Source of the DNA: JACRLW01 sp050181465 | Lineage (GTDB): Bacteria > Planctomycetota > UBA1135 > UBA2386 | Length of the DNA: 64,000 nt | Direction of reading: 5' to 3' | NCBI GenBank assembly: GCA_050181465.1 | Contig: JBFXDD010000001.1 | Location: 62,001-126,000 of the forward strand | In this document: positions 17,230 to 26,262 of the stretch, piece by piece | Layout of the letters: every line of letters begins with the position of its first letter | Numbering within the stretch: the first letter of the stretch is position 1 | The notes under the pieces: generated by a model | Databases searched by the model: none | Told to the model about the DNA's origin: nothing | Seen by the model: the letters and a program-made list of their open reading frames with translations, nothing else | Translations under genes and position numbers: made by a program

Positions 17230-18972
17230 TCAGCGCTGCCGAACGAGCGTGCGGGTCGCCGTCGCGCGGAAGCGGCGCGCATCGCCTGCGCGCGAGCGAT
17301 CACAGACTTCGGCGATGTTCCAGTGCAAGGCGGAACCCGGCGCGACCGCGGACCACAGTTCGTCAGGCAGCGTGAACTCGCCGTGCGACAGGTCCAGACG
17401 GAGCATCTCGTAGGTCGCGCCGAGGAGGCGACCGTCGTCGCGCCAGATTCGCAACGAGTGCGGTGAGGCGCCGGGTGCGAGCTTCCATCGAAAGGTAGGT
17501 GACGTCGCCCGGACTTCGCCATCGGCGGGTTCGATCAGCGTGACCGCGTCCGTCGTGTCGGTACCGGCTCGTGTGAGCCCGCCGAACAGAATGGCCTCGT
17601 GCGGCGTGTTGGTGACCGGCGGCAAAGTGAAGGCCGGACGGACCAAGAACGTCAGAGTGACCGTCGCACCGACGACCAAGGCGGCGGCCAACCCGCCGAG
17701 GATGATGCGCTCACTGCGAAGGCGCTGTGCGAGTCGAGACCAACCTACCGAGAGGCCGATCGCAATCGCGGCCGCCGCCGGGAACAGGTAGCGACCTTGT
17801 GGTTGTGCGAACGTGAGGTTGTAGCGGAGCACGAATGCGAAGGTGGCGGCGCCGAGCGTCCACAACAACAAGGCGCGACCGCGAACCGCGCCGGTCGGCT
17901 TCGCCCGACTACGGCCGACGGCGCCGATCGCTGCCAAGACCACGAGCAGTAGCGCGACCCCGAGCCATGCATCCGAGACGCCGACGCGCCACCAGCCGAA
18001 CATGCCGACGAAGGAGCGGAACAGGCCGTACGGAAAGCCATGCGTGAGCCATGCCCAGAGTTCCCCGTCAGGGACTCGGCTCTGAGCGAACGCTGCGGCG
18101 TGGGCGGATTGACCGAGCGGATCGCCGTAGCGCGACAGGTTGCGGACGAGCAATGGTGTGTAGGCGAGCGCTGCGATGAGCAGTGCGAGTCCGCCGGCGA
18201 CCAGCGGCTGCCGGCGCCAGCGACCGTCGATACGGCAGAGCACCGCGATCACGACCACGATCGGTGGCCCGAGTGCAAGCGCGTTGGCTTTTGTCCACAA
18301 GCCGAGCGCGAACGTCAGTCCGAGCAAGATGCCGTCACGCCAGCGAATCTCGCGACGGTCGAGAGTGCGAGCGAGGAGGTAGGTGGTCAGGCAGGCCAGA
18401 GTGGTCGCCAGGTTGCCGTTGTCGAGGGAACCATGGGCATGACTCCACTGCGGAATGCAGGCCAGCGTCAGTCCCGCGAGGACGGCTCGCGCATCCTGAC
18501 CGGGCCACAGCACGCGTGCCGTGGCGATCACGAGCAAGATCGAGAAGGCACCACAGAGCACCGAGATTCCGCGCAGGACTCGAAGGCCGCGGATCTCGTG
18601 GGACGGGCCGATCCGCTCGTCGTAGCCGTGCTGCCAGTGCAAGGCGCCGGTGCGCGAACCACTCGGTCGCGGCGACGGCAGGCTGTCGACGAGGTCGAGC
18701 GCACGCAGCGCCAGCGCGAGGAGGCCGTAGTACAGCGGCGGGTGGTGGCCGAGGTCGGCCTCGTCGAAGGGGGAACCTCCGGATTGCCGATGCCAGCCCA
18801 TGACCGTGGGCTGCTCACCGCGCTGGGCAACGAAGCTCGCGTAGTAGTAGTGTCCGTTCTCGTCGGGTGCTTCGAAGGCCGGCGTGATGAAGGCGTAGCC
18901 GAGAGCCAGCGCGCTGTGGAGGAGAACGACGGCGGCGACTGCCGACCACCAGGACGCGGGTCGCCAGGTCAC
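17230..18972 (-). CDS. GT-C membrane glycosyltransferase (ArnT/PMT-like)
   Basis: 580 residues from GTG 18972, overlapping the methyltransferase stop as GTGA. It has about ten membrane helices, beginning with SAVAAVVLLHSALALGYAF. The first extracytoplasmic loop carries the acidic motif EAPDENGHYYY, typical of GT-C enzymes that take sugars from polyprenyl-phosphate donors, and later LGHHPPLYYGLLAL resembles the PMT_2 pattern. A periplasmic beta-rich tail of about 130 residues follows the last helix (ATSPTFRWKLAPGASP, a fibronectin- or Ig-like strand order). The product is probably a glycosylated lipid or protein on the outer face of the inner membrane; the sugar and acceptor cannot be told. 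It pairs with the upstream methyltransferase as one transcript. Confidence 0.72.
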   Translation of the reverse strand: MTWRPASWWSAVAAVVLLHSALALGYAFITPAFEAPDENGHYYYASFVAQRGEQPTVMGWHRQSGGSPFDEADLGHHPPLYYGLLALALRALDLVDSLPSPRPSGSRTGALHWQHGYDERIGPSHEIRGLRVLRGISVLCGAFSILLVIATARVLWPGQDARAVLAGLTLACIPQWSHAHGSLDNGNLATTLACLTTYLLARTLDRREIRWRDGILLGLTFALGLWTKANALALGPPIVVVIAVLCRIDGRWRRQPLVAGGLALLIAALAYTPLLVRNLSRYGDPLGQSAHAAAFAQSRVPDGELWAWLTHGFPYGLFRSFVGMFGWWRVGVSDAWLGVALLLVVLAAIGAVGRSRAKPTGAVRGRALLLWTLGAATFAFVLRYNLTFAQPQGRYLFPAAAAIAIGLSVGWSRLAQRLRSERIILGGLAAALVVGATVTLTFLVRPAFTLPPVTNTPHEAILFGGLTRAGTDTTDAVTLIEPADGEVRATSPTFRWKLAPGASPHSLRIWRDDGRLLGATYEMLRLDLSHGEFTLPDELWSAVAPGSALHWNIAEVCDRSRAGDARRFRATATRTLVRQR

Positions 18973-19724
18973 CGCGACGGCCCATCCTTGCGCGCGATGG
19001 CGAGCAGTGAGACACCGATCGGAAAGCCGAACCGGGCGAGCCAGGGACCCTCGGCTCGGAACAGCCGCTCCAGTGTCCGATCGACCAGCGCCGGGCCCTT
19101 CACCGCCAGGTCCGAGTGTCCGGCCGCGACGCTGCGCGAGAGGAAGGGTCGCATGAGCAACCGGGCCACGAGAATCGGCGGGAAGAGGAGGAAGTTGAAG
19201 TAGGTGAGACGCTCGAGTCGCAGCCCGGCACCGACGAGCAGATCGTTGAGTTCCGCTCGCCGATACCGGCGCCGGTGCTCGGAGAGCACGTCCTGCCGGC
19301 CCCAGAGGAGTTTCAACGCCGGGACCGACACCAGCATCACGCCGGTGCCGGGTCGCAGGACTCGCGCGAGCTCGCCCGCCGCAGCGCGGTGATCGTCGAT
19401 GTGCTCGAGCACGTCGAGTGCGCAGACCAAGTCGAAGGTATCGCTCGCGAAAGGCAGCGCGGCTGCGTCCGCCATCGCGACGTCGGCGCCGCGTTGGGCG
19501 CACTCCTGGAGGGACTGCCGTTCCATGTCGACGGCCACCACTCGGCCTCGCGGCCGCAGGATCGGCAGGTTCACCCCGGAACCCGGACCGAGGTCGAGAA
19601 CGGCGGCATTCGGTGTCGGCGGGAGCCGCGTCGCCAGGAGGCGATCGAAGATGTGCCGGCGAGCCCGAAACCACCAATGGTCGGCGGCGTGGTCACGGTA
19701 TTCCTGATGAACGCTCGTTCTCAT
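18969..19724 (-). CDS. Class I SAM-dependent methyltransferase
   Basis: 251 residues from ATG 19724, the point where homology begins (EYRDHAADHWWFRARRHIF is a common opening of this group). The Rossmann fold shows motif I VLDLGPGSGVNLPIL with the acidic end of strand 2 VVAVDME, motif II FDLVCALDVLEHIDD, and motif III LRPGTGVMLVSVPAL. The hallmark W-W-F plus H-R-R-R-Y (SEHRRRYRRAEL) is typical of methyltransferases found in polysaccharide or lipid glycosylation clusters. A hydrophobic stretch near the C-terminus (YFNFLLFPPILVARLLM) may bind membrane. Overlap with the glycosyltransferase gene suggests a shared glycan or lipid pathway; the substrate is unknown. Confidence 0.82.
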   Translation of the reverse strand: MRTSVHQEYRDHAADHWWFRARRHIFDRLLATRLPPTPNAAVLDLGPGSGVNLPILRPRGRVVAVDMERQSLQECAQRGADVAMADAAALPFASDTFDLVCALDVLEHIDDHRAAAGELARVLRPGTGVMLVSVPALKLLWGRQDVLSEHRRRYRRAELNDLLVGAGLRLERLTYFNFLLFPPILVARLLMRPFLSRSVAAGHSDLAVKGPALVDRTLERLFRAEGPWLARFGFPIGVSLLAIARKDGPSR

Positions 19725-19824
19725 CCGCGCGCGGGAGGGGAATCTATCGGTCGCGGCGACCAGAATCCCGGCGGATCCCCTCGACGTCGTCGACATCGCG
19801 CGCCCGACGTCGCATTTCGAGACC

Positions 19825-21303
19825 TTGCGCAAAGCCCGGGTGCCTTGTCCGCTTCCGGGCGTGCGACGCTGGTTCGACACCACGCTCATTTTCCTGGTCA
19901 CGTGCGCGTTCGGATTGAGTCTCGCGCAGCGGACGATGTACGGCGTCGACGGCTGGGTCCTCTTGCGCCGAATCGTCGGCGGCGATCTTCGGTCCGACAT
20001 GCACCTCGCCTTCAAGCCGGTCGCCTACGCCGGGCTCCGGATCGGCCAAGGTCTCGGGTTGACGGCTCACGATGCCGTTGTCGCCACCTGCGCGGTCTGC
20101 ACGGCTCTCGGAGTCGCCGGCATCCATCGCGCGGCGCTCGCTCTCGGTGCCGGGCGCGGTGCCGCCGCCCTCCTGGCGTTGTGTGTCGCAGCAACTCCCG
20201 GCGTGGCGTTCTTCGCCACCGTGGTCGAGCGCCACGGCGTCTTCATGGCCGGAGTCGGCATCGCCGCGTGGGCCGCGGCTGCGTTGGCGGCGAGACCGAG
20301 CCCGCTCCGTGCCGTAGTCCTCGGGCTTGCCATCGCGATCGCCTACGCCTTGCACTCGACCGGGGTCGTGCTGTGGCTGGCCTTCGTCCCGATGGCATTC
20401 CTCGCCGTGCGTGAAGCGGGGTTCGCTCGCCAGTCGACCTGGCGTCGCGACGCGCTGCTCGCCGCGACCGCGGGTGTCGCTGCCGTGGTGCTGATCCTGT
20501 TGTTCCGCCAGGCAGCACTCGCGATCGGCACGATGCGCGATCCCGGCGCGAGCTTCGCGTTCTTCCTGGCCCACGCCCGCGTTCATGGGCGCCAACCCGG
20601 CATGCTCGTGGCCTCGACCTGGAATGAGATCGTCGCGCCGCTCCTCCCGTTCTCGATCACTTGCTGGTTCGCCTGGTGGCGACCGTCGCTTCGTCTGACG
20701 GCGAGCGCAATCTTGCTCGCGAGCTTGGCTTATGCGGTGTTGGTATGGCTGATGCTAGGCGACTTCGACGAGCGCGGTGCCTACACGCTGCCGCTGGCGT
20801 GGCCGTTCGCGTGGCTCACCTGGCGCGCCGTCGGAGTCCGCGGGACGCTGGTTGCACTCCTTGCGGCAGGCACGCTGGCGGTCATCGGCATCCGCCGTCA
20901 CGACGATCGTCACCTGGCTCCGGTGGCCGAGGGGATGACGGCCATCGCCGGGTCTGCCCCGCTGTTCCTGCTACCCGCCGCGCCGAGTGACTTCGAACTC
21001 ATCTACCTCCACTTCCCGCGCCTTCGCGGCAACCTCGATGTGTGGGATCTCTTCGATGCCGCCCACTTCCCGCCCGATGCGATCGAGTCCAATACCGGAC
21101 TGCTCGTCGACAGCTATCTGAAGGGCAAGCTCGACGAGGGGCGGGTGGTGTTGATCAGCGAAGCGGGATGGCAGTGGCTTGCGGAGCCGACCGGCGATGC
21201 CTCGGCGGGGCCGACGCTCCGCGCGATCCTCGAACGGAGTTTCCAACTCGAGCCCGTCGGTTCGCTCGGGTTCCGGGGTCTTCGCGTTCAGCGACGCCCG
21301 TGA
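19825..21303 (+). CDS. Polytopic membrane protein, possibly glycosyltransferase-related
   Basis: Up to 492 residues. The start is uncertain: TTG 19825, GTG 19840 and GTG 19861 all precede the first membrane segment (TTLIFLVTCAFGLSLAQ). About ten hydrophobic segments are visible, with a first outer loop containing MYGVDGWVLLRRI and a later charged WRRDALL turn, then a soluble C-terminal part of about 130 residues ending in LGFRGLRVQRRP. The shape resembles GT-C-like or O-antigen-related membrane proteins, but the conserved DE or DD pair of the first loop is not clear. It diverges from the methyltransferase and glycosyltransferase pair across a 100-bp gap. I do not recognise its family. Confidence 0.6.
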   Translation: MRKARVPCPLPGVRRWFDTTLIFLVTCAFGLSLAQRTMYGVDGWVLLRRIVGGDLRSDMHLAFKPVAYAGLRIGQGLGLTAHDAVVATCAVCTALGVAGIHRAALALGAGRGAAALLALCVAATPGVAFFATVVERHGVFMAGVGIAAWAAAALAARPSPLRAVVLGLAIAIAYALHSTGVVLWLAFVPMAFLAVREAGFARQSTWRRDALLAATAGVAAVVLILLFRQAALAIGTMRDPGASFAFFLAHARVHGRQPGMLVASTWNEIVAPLLPFSITCWFAWWRPSLRLTASAILLASLAYAVLVWLMLGDFDERGAYTLPLAWPFAWLTWRAVGVRGTLVALLAAGTLAVIGIRRHDDRHLAPVAEGMTAIAGSAPLFLLPAAPSDFELIYLHFPRLRGNLDVWDLFDAAHFPPDAIESNTGLLVDSYLKGKLDEGRVVLISEAGWQWLAEPTGDASAGPTLRAILERSFQLEPVGSLGFRGLRVQRRP

Positions 21304-21342
21304 CGGCGCCCCCGGGACCCATCGCGACGCGTCCGGGAAGTC

Positions 21343-21371
21343 TTGACAGCCCAAGCGGTTGCGGTGACCAT
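21343..21371 (+). promoter_or_regulatory. Candidate sigma-70-type promoter upstream of nrdR
   Basis: A perfect -35 TTGACA (21343-21348) is followed after 17 bases by GACCAT (21366-21371), which matches three of six -10 positions. Start of transcription would fall near 21378, giving a leader of about 75 bases that contains a GACCCG/CGGGTC hairpin (21374-21397). The -10 box is weak, so this is only a candidate. Confidence 0.35.
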
Positions 21372-21454
21372 CCGACCCGGGCGCTACTTCTCGGGTCCCG
21401 TCGCGTTCGCGCAGTCTGCGCCGCGCCCCGAGTCTCGCTCGTCTCGCCACCCCG

Positions 21455-21994
21455 ATGCGTTGCCCATACTGCCGAACCGACCAGGACCGTGTGATCGATT
21501 CGCGCGCGAGCGCGGACGGTTTCGCGATCCGGCGTCGCCGCGGCTGTCTCGGTTGTGGGCGTCGATTCACCACCTACGAACGGGTCGAGGGCATCGGCCT
21601 GAGGGTCGTGAAGAAGAACGGCGAGCGCGTGGAGTTCGACCGAAACAAGATCCTCGTCGGCCTGCTCAAGGCCTGCGAGAAGCGGCCGATTCCCATGGAG
21701 CGCCTCGAAGCGCTCGTCGACAGCGTCGAGCGTCAGTGCCTCGAAGCCTTCGACACCGAAGTGCCCAGCAAGATCATCGGCGAGCTGATCATGGAGGAAC
21801 TCCGATCGCTCGATCAGGTGGCGTACGTGCGATTCGCTTCCGTCTATCGGGAGTTCAAGGATGCGCACGAGTTTCTCCACGAACTGGAACCCATGTTGTC
21901 GCGCCGGTCAGGGCCGCTCTTGGGAATCTCGGTTCGCGAATCCCGGCGGGGGAATCATGAAGCGGAATGTGCAGTTCCTGATCCAGAAGCGTGA
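21455..21994 (+). CDS. nrdR: Transcriptional repressor NrdR
   Basis: 179 residues; typical NrdR is about 150-160, the excess being a C-terminal tail after residue 150. NrdR senses dATP/ATP and represses ribonucleotide reductase genes. The N-terminal zinc ribbon is intact (CPYC at the start, then CLGC, then GRRFTTYE). The ATP-cone follows at about 49-139 (VVKKNGERVEFDRNKILVGL with the matching RFASVYREF end). No NrdR box and no nrd gene are seen in this window. The next gene, overlapping by 38 bases in another frame, encodes a second ATP-cone without zinc ribbon. Confidence 0.92.
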   Translation: MRCPYCRTDQDRVIDSRASADGFAIRRRRGCLGCGRRFTTYERVEGIGLRVVKKNGERVEFDRNKILVGLLKACEKRPIPMERLEALVDSVERQCLEAFDTEVPSKIIGELIMEELRSLDQVAYVRFASVYREFKDAHEFLHELEPMLSRRSGPLLGISVRESRRGNHEAECAVPDPEA

Positions 21995-22463
21995 TGGCCG
22001 CAGCGAGTGGTTGCGGGCCAGCAAGATCGCGCGCTCGTTGCAACGCGCGTGTGAAGCGGCGGGTGTCCCCGACTGCGACGTCTTCGACCTCACCGCGAAG
22101 GTGATGCGCGACCTGTCGACGCGGGCCACGATCGCCGCGCCGTCGAGCGGCGATCGGTCGACGGCGGGTAGCGGCGGATCCAGTGCCCCGGGATCAGGTG
22201 CTGCGGAGTCGATCGCGCTGACTGCCGACGCCGTCGCCGCGAGCGTGACCCGTGTGCTGTACGCGAGCGGTCTCACCACGGCGGCAACTTGTTACGTGGT
22301 CGCGGCGCGCGAGCGATCGGCGCGCAAGCAAGTGCTCGCCAAGCTCCGTGAGGAGCGCGATGCGTCGACGAGCACTCCCGGTGGCGAAGACAGCCACTCG
22401 ATTCGATTCGCGAGCGCTGCGACACGCGATGTGTCCCGCCCAACCTTCTTCGAACGGAACTGA
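21957..22463 (+). CDS. Stand-alone ATP-cone domain protein
   Basis: 168 residues from ATG 21957. The N-terminal half resembles an ATP-cone: FLIQKRDGRSEWLRASKIAR, then SLQRACEAAGV, with the second half SVTRVLYASGLTTAATCYVV in place of the cone's final helices. A low-complexity Ser/Gly/Ala-rich insert of about 25 residues (near 60-85) interrupts it. There is no zinc ribbon and no reductase domain. ATP-cones bind ATP or dATP and control oligomerisation in ribonucleotide reductases and NrdR. The overlap with nrdR suggests joint expression and perhaps a shared nucleotide-sensing role, which is inference. The stop lies 3 bp before smc. Confidence 0.65.
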   Translation: MKRNVQFLIQKRDGRSEWLRASKIARSLQRACEAAGVPDCDVFDLTAKVMRDLSTRATIAAPSSGDRSTAGSGGSSAPGSGAAESIALTADAVAASVTRVLYASGLTTAATCYVVAARERSARKQVLAKLREERDASTSTPGGEDSHSIRFASAATRDVSRPTFFERN

Positions 22464-22466
22464 CCG

Positions 22467-25400
22467 ATGCGACTCAAGCGGCTCATCGTCGAAGGCTTCA
22501 AATCGTTCGCGGACAAGACCTCGTTCGATTTCGATGCCCAGCTCACCGGCATCGTCGGACCGAACGGTTGCGGCAAGTCGAACGTCGTCGACGCGCTCAA
22601 ATGGGTGCTGGGCGACCAGCGCGCGAAGAGCCTGCGCGGCGACGAGATGACCGATGTGATCTTCAAGGGCGCCGAAGGTCGCGAGTCGATGCAGCACGCC
22701 GAGGTGTCGCTCGTGCTCGAAGACACGGAGTCCTTGGCGGACGGCACGTCGATCACCCGCGAACTCATGGTGGGGCGTCGCCTCACTCGCGACAAGGAAT
22801 CGCACTATCTGCTCGACGGCGAGCCGGTTCGACTGAAGGACGTCCGCGACCGACTCATGGACACCGGGCTCGGCGTTGGGGCCTACTCGGTCATGGAGCA
22901 GGGGCGCATCGACGCCGTGTTGTCGGCCGACCCCGAGAGCCGTCGCGCGATCTTCGAAGAGGCAGCGGGTATCTCTCGCTTCAAGGTGCAGAAGAAGGAG
23001 ACGCTGCGACGACTGGAGCGAACCGAGCAGAACCTCGCGCGAGTGAAGGATCTACTGGAGGAGCGCGAACGGAGGATCCGCAGCCTCAAGATCCAGGCCG
23101 GTAAGGCGCGGCGCTGGCAGGAATTGCGGTCGCGGCTGCGCGACCACAAGAGCGCGCTGGCGGTTGCGGAGTCTGCGCAACTGCGAAGCGAACGGGATAC
23201 CGCTCAGCAGCGGCTGCTCGCCCTCGAGGAGCAGTTCCAGAGCGCGGTTGCAGAACTCCAGAGCGCGCGAGATGGGCTCAGCGAGTTGGAGTCCCGCATC
23301 CGGGATGCGGAGTCTGGGCTGGCCCGCGCTGCCGAACGCGTGCGTGAGGCGCAGTCCAAGCGCGAGCAGACCGCGCACAAGCTTCGCACGGTCGAGGAGC
23401 GTGAACGGGAACTCGCAAAGGATGCGGAGACCGCCGCGGCCCGCATCGCCAACCTCGATCAACAGCAGCAACAACGCTCCGAAGCGCTCGGGCTCGCGCG
23501 CGAGAACCTCGTGAAGCTCGAGGCCCGGCTCGTGGAGTTGGGCGGCGAGGCGGAGGCTCGGAAGGCGGCGCTGCACGAATCGCAGCGCGTGGTGCGCGAG
23601 CTCGAGGCCGCGCGGGAGCGTCAACGCAACGCGGTTCTGGAGTTGATGCACCAGAAGACCGCGTTGCGGAATCGCGCGCACGACGCGCACGCCACCGTGC
23701 GAGGCCTCCGCGGCGCGCTCGATCGCGTCGCCGAGCGATCCAGAGTCCTGGAAGTCGAGGTAGCCCAACGCGCGCAACAACTCGACACGACGGTTCGCGA
23801 GATCGAGGACCTCGAGCAGCGCGCGCGCTGGCTCGCCGAGCAGGAAGCCGAGGCGGTTGCTGAGGTCGGCAAGGCGGACAGCTCGACGGCCGAGTTGCTG
23901 GCTCGTGAGGCGGTTCTGCGCGAACGAGCGGCTGGTCTGCGCAGTCGCCTCGAAGTGCTCGTCGGAATGGAGGAGCACCTCGAGGGGTTCGACGGCGGCG
24001 CCCAGTACCTGCTGGCGAATCGCCCGGCCGGGTTGCGTGGCCGGTTGCTCGATTTCATCGAAATGGACCTCGAGTTCAGCCGCGCGTTGGAGGCGGCGCT
24101 CGGAACCAACTCCCAGGCTCTCGTGGTCGAGTCGCGCGCCGACGCGGAAGCGATGCTCGAGACGCTGGCACGCGAAGGCAAGGGTCGCGCCACCCTGCTC
24201 GTGGCGAGCGAGTTCGGCGATCGGCTCGTCCGCGCGTCGGCTTTCGCCCTGCCGGAGCGTGCGGAGCTGTTGTTCACGAAAGTGCGGTGCAAGGCCGAAG
24301 CCTGGCCGATGGTGCAGTGGTTGCTCCGCGGCGTCTGCCTCGTCGACGACTTCGCCGACGTCGACATCTCGCGCACCGATCTCTGCTTCGTCACCCGTGA
24401 TGGTCGGCTGTCGTGCGGACCGCGAACGGAAGGCGGGGCCGTGGAAGAAGGCGCGCGCGGCGGCCTGGTTGTTCGAAAGGCTTCGATTCGGCAGTTGGAG
24501 GTCGAGGTTGCCGGTGTCAGCGAAGAACTGAACCAGATTGCGAGTGCTCGCGAGCTGGCGGTCACCAGGGCCCAGGAACTCGCGGTTCGAGTGCGAGAAG
24601 CCGAGTTGGCGCGCCGTTCGGCACGCGAAGCCACGGACGCCAAACAGGCCGAGCGCTTGCGGTTGGCGGATCGCTTCGTCGTTCTCGAAGAGGAACTCCA
24701 AGGCCTTGCCGAGGAGCGTGCGGACCTCGAGCGCCAGCGGACGATCGGACTCGCTCGGCTCGGGGATGCGTACCTCGGTGAACTGCTACTGCGTCGTCGC
24801 GAGGACTCCACCAACGCGGCCGAAGCCGAGGCCAGTCGCGCGGTGAGCGAAGCGCGCGCGCGCGCCGAGGAAGCCATGGCGCTCGAGCGCCAACTCGAGG
24901 TGGAGCGCGCGAGTGCCAAGTCGACCCGTGACGGCGAGATGCAGCGGATTTCGGCGCTCGATGCCAGTCTTCGCGACCTCGCCGACGCGATCGAGGAACT
25001 CGTGCAGAATCGAGAGCGCGCACGCGAGGGCGTCGAGCGTGCGCGCGGCGAAGCCGCCAGCTTGCGCGAGACCGCGGGCGCGGTGGAGGTCGACTGGGCC
25101 GAGCGCGAAGAGGTTCGGCTGACGGCACTCGACTCGCTGACGGAGCTGCGCGAGGAGCGCGTCGGCGGTCAGGATCTCGTGCGCGCGACCGAAGCGCGTC
25201 GAGAGAACCTCCGCGAAGACATCGGTCGCGCGCGCACCTCCTTGGGTGAAGTCGAGCACCGGCGCGCGCGCCTCGAGGAGCGCCTGCTCGCGGACACCGG
25301 CATCGAACTGCGCCGAATCGAGGGCTCGATCCACGGCATGGGTCTGCTCGATGTGGACCTGCCCGGTCCGCATGCAGGACCCGATCTGGTCGAGCGGTTG

Positions 25401-26204
25401 GCCGGACCGCCGGTGCCGCTCGCCTTCGTCGCCGCGGAGCTCGAGTTGCAGCGCCTGTGGTTGCTGCCGGACTTCGATGTCGATGCCGCGCGCCGAGAAG
25501 TCGCTGGGCTGGACGGGCAGATCGAACGACTCGGCGCCGTCAACGTCGACGCGGTCAAGGAACTCGAGGAAGAGGAGCAGAAGCTCGGCACCCTCGAGCA
25601 GGACTACGTCGATCTCACCGAGGCCCGAAAGTCGCTGATGGAAGCCTTGCGACGGATGGAGGCCGAGTCCCGCACGCTGTTCGAACGGACCTTCGAAGCG
25701 GCCCGCGAGAACTTCCGTCAGATCTTCCGCAAGCTGTTCCAGGGCGGTCGCGCCGACATGTTCCTCACCGAAGGCGAAGACATGCTGGAGGGTGGCATCG
25801 AGATCGTCGCCAAGCCGCCCGGGAAGGAACTCCAGTCGATCGCTCTGCTCTCCGGCGGCGAGCGCAGTCTGACCGCTCTCGCGATCTTGTTTGCCGTCTT
25901 CAAGGTGAAGCCGTCGCCCTTCTGCATCCTCGACGAAGTCGACGCCGCGCTCGACGAGACCAACGTGGAGCGTTTCCTTCGCGTGTTGGGGGACTTCGTC
26001 GGCCCGAGCCAGTTCTGCATCGTCACGCACCACAAGCGCACGATGGCCGCCTGCGACGTCCTGTACGGCATCACCATGCAGAAGCGCGGGGTTTCGACCA
26101 GGATCTCCGTCGCGCTGGACGAGGTGGACGACATCACGGAAGGTCCGGCGTACGCTCGCGCGGAAAGGCCACGGATCGCCGGCGAGGAAGCGATCGGTTT
26201 TTGA
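22467..26204 (+). CDS. smc: Chromosome segregation ATPase SMC
   Basis: 1245 residues, the expected size. SMC dimers with ScpA/ScpB load near origins and extrude DNA loops to organise and separate chromosomes. The N-terminal head has Walker A GPNGCGKSNVVDALKWVLGD (residues about 31-50). Two long coiled-coil arms rich in Arg, Glu and Ala flank a hinge at about 500-650 (LRGRLLDFIEMDLEFSRALE, with ALVVESRADAEAML). The C-terminal head has the signature LLSGGERSLTALAILFAVF, Walker B PFCILDEVDAALDE and the D-loop after it. ATG 22467 follows the ATP-cone gene by three bases. No scpA or scpB is nearby. Confidence 0.97.
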   Translation: MRLKRLIVEGFKSFADKTSFDFDAQLTGIVGPNGCGKSNVVDALKWVLGDQRAKSLRGDEMTDVIFKGAEGRESMQHAEVSLVLEDTESLADGTSITRELMVGRRLTRDKESHYLLDGEPVRLKDVRDRLMDTGLGVGAYSVMEQGRIDAVLSADPESRRAIFEEAAGISRFKVQKKETLRRLERTEQNLARVKDLLEERERRIRSLKIQAGKARRWQELRSRLRDHKSALAVAESAQLRSERDTAQQRLLALEEQFQSAVAELQSARDGLSELESRIRDAESGLARAAERVREAQSKREQTAHKLRTVEERERELAKDAETAAARIANLDQQQQQRSEALGLARENLVKLEARLVELGGEAEARKAALHESQRVVRELEAARERQRNAVLELMHQKTALRNRAHDAHATVRGLRGALDRVAERSRVLEVEVAQRAQQLDTTVREIEDLEQRARWLAEQEAEAVAEVGKADSSTAELLAREAVLRERAAGLRSRLEVLVGMEEHLEGFDGGAQYLLANRPAGLRGRLLDFIEMDLEFSRALEAALGTNSQALVVESRADAEAMLETLAREGKGRATLLVASEFGDRLVRASAFALPERAELLFTKVRCKAEAWPMVQWLLRGVCLVDDFADVDISRTDLCFVTRDGRLSCGPRTEGGAVEEGARGGLVVRKASIRQLEVEVAGVSEELNQIASARELAVTRAQELAVRVREAELARRSAREATDAKQAERLRLADRFVVLEEELQGLAEERADLERQRTIGLARLGDAYLGELLLRRREDSTNAAEAEASRAVSEARARAEEAMALERQLEVERASAKSTRDGEMQRISALDASLRDLADAIEELVQNRERAREGVERARGEAASLRETAGAVEVDWAEREEVRLTALDSLTELREERVGGQDLVRATEARRENLREDIGRARTSLGEVEHRRARLEERLLADTGIELRRIEGSIHGMGLLDVDLPGPHAGPDLVERLAGPPVPLAFVAAELELQRLWLLPDFDVDAARREVAGLDGQIERLGAVNVDAVKELEEEEQKLGTLEQDYVDLTEARKSLMEALRRMEAESRTLFERTFEAARENFRQIFRKLFQGGRADMFLTEGEDMLEGGIEIVAKPPGKELQSIALLSGGERSLTALAILFAVFKVKPSPFCILDEVDAALDETNVERFLRVLGDFVGPSQFCIVTHHKRTMAACDVLYGITMQKRGVSTRISVALDEVDDITEGPAYARAERPRIAGEEAIGF

Positions 26205-26209
26205 GGCAT

Positions 26210-26239
26210 GCTCGGGATCGAGACGGTCGAGATCCGAGC
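26210..26239 (+). terminator. Candidate terminator hairpin after smc
   Basis: GCTCGGGATC (26210-26219) pairs with GATCCGAGC (26231-26239) with one bulged G and an 11-base loop, starting six bases after the smc stop. There is no T-tract, so the terminator role is tentative. Confidence 0.35.
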
Positions 26240-26262
26240 GCACGTGTCCTAGGCGTGAGAGA

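Noticed and set aside
16037..17413. 458-codon plus-strand frame opposite the MscS-like gene
   Set aside because: No motif, composition typical of an antisense shadow; the MscS-like product ends in the diagnostic IPFPQ.
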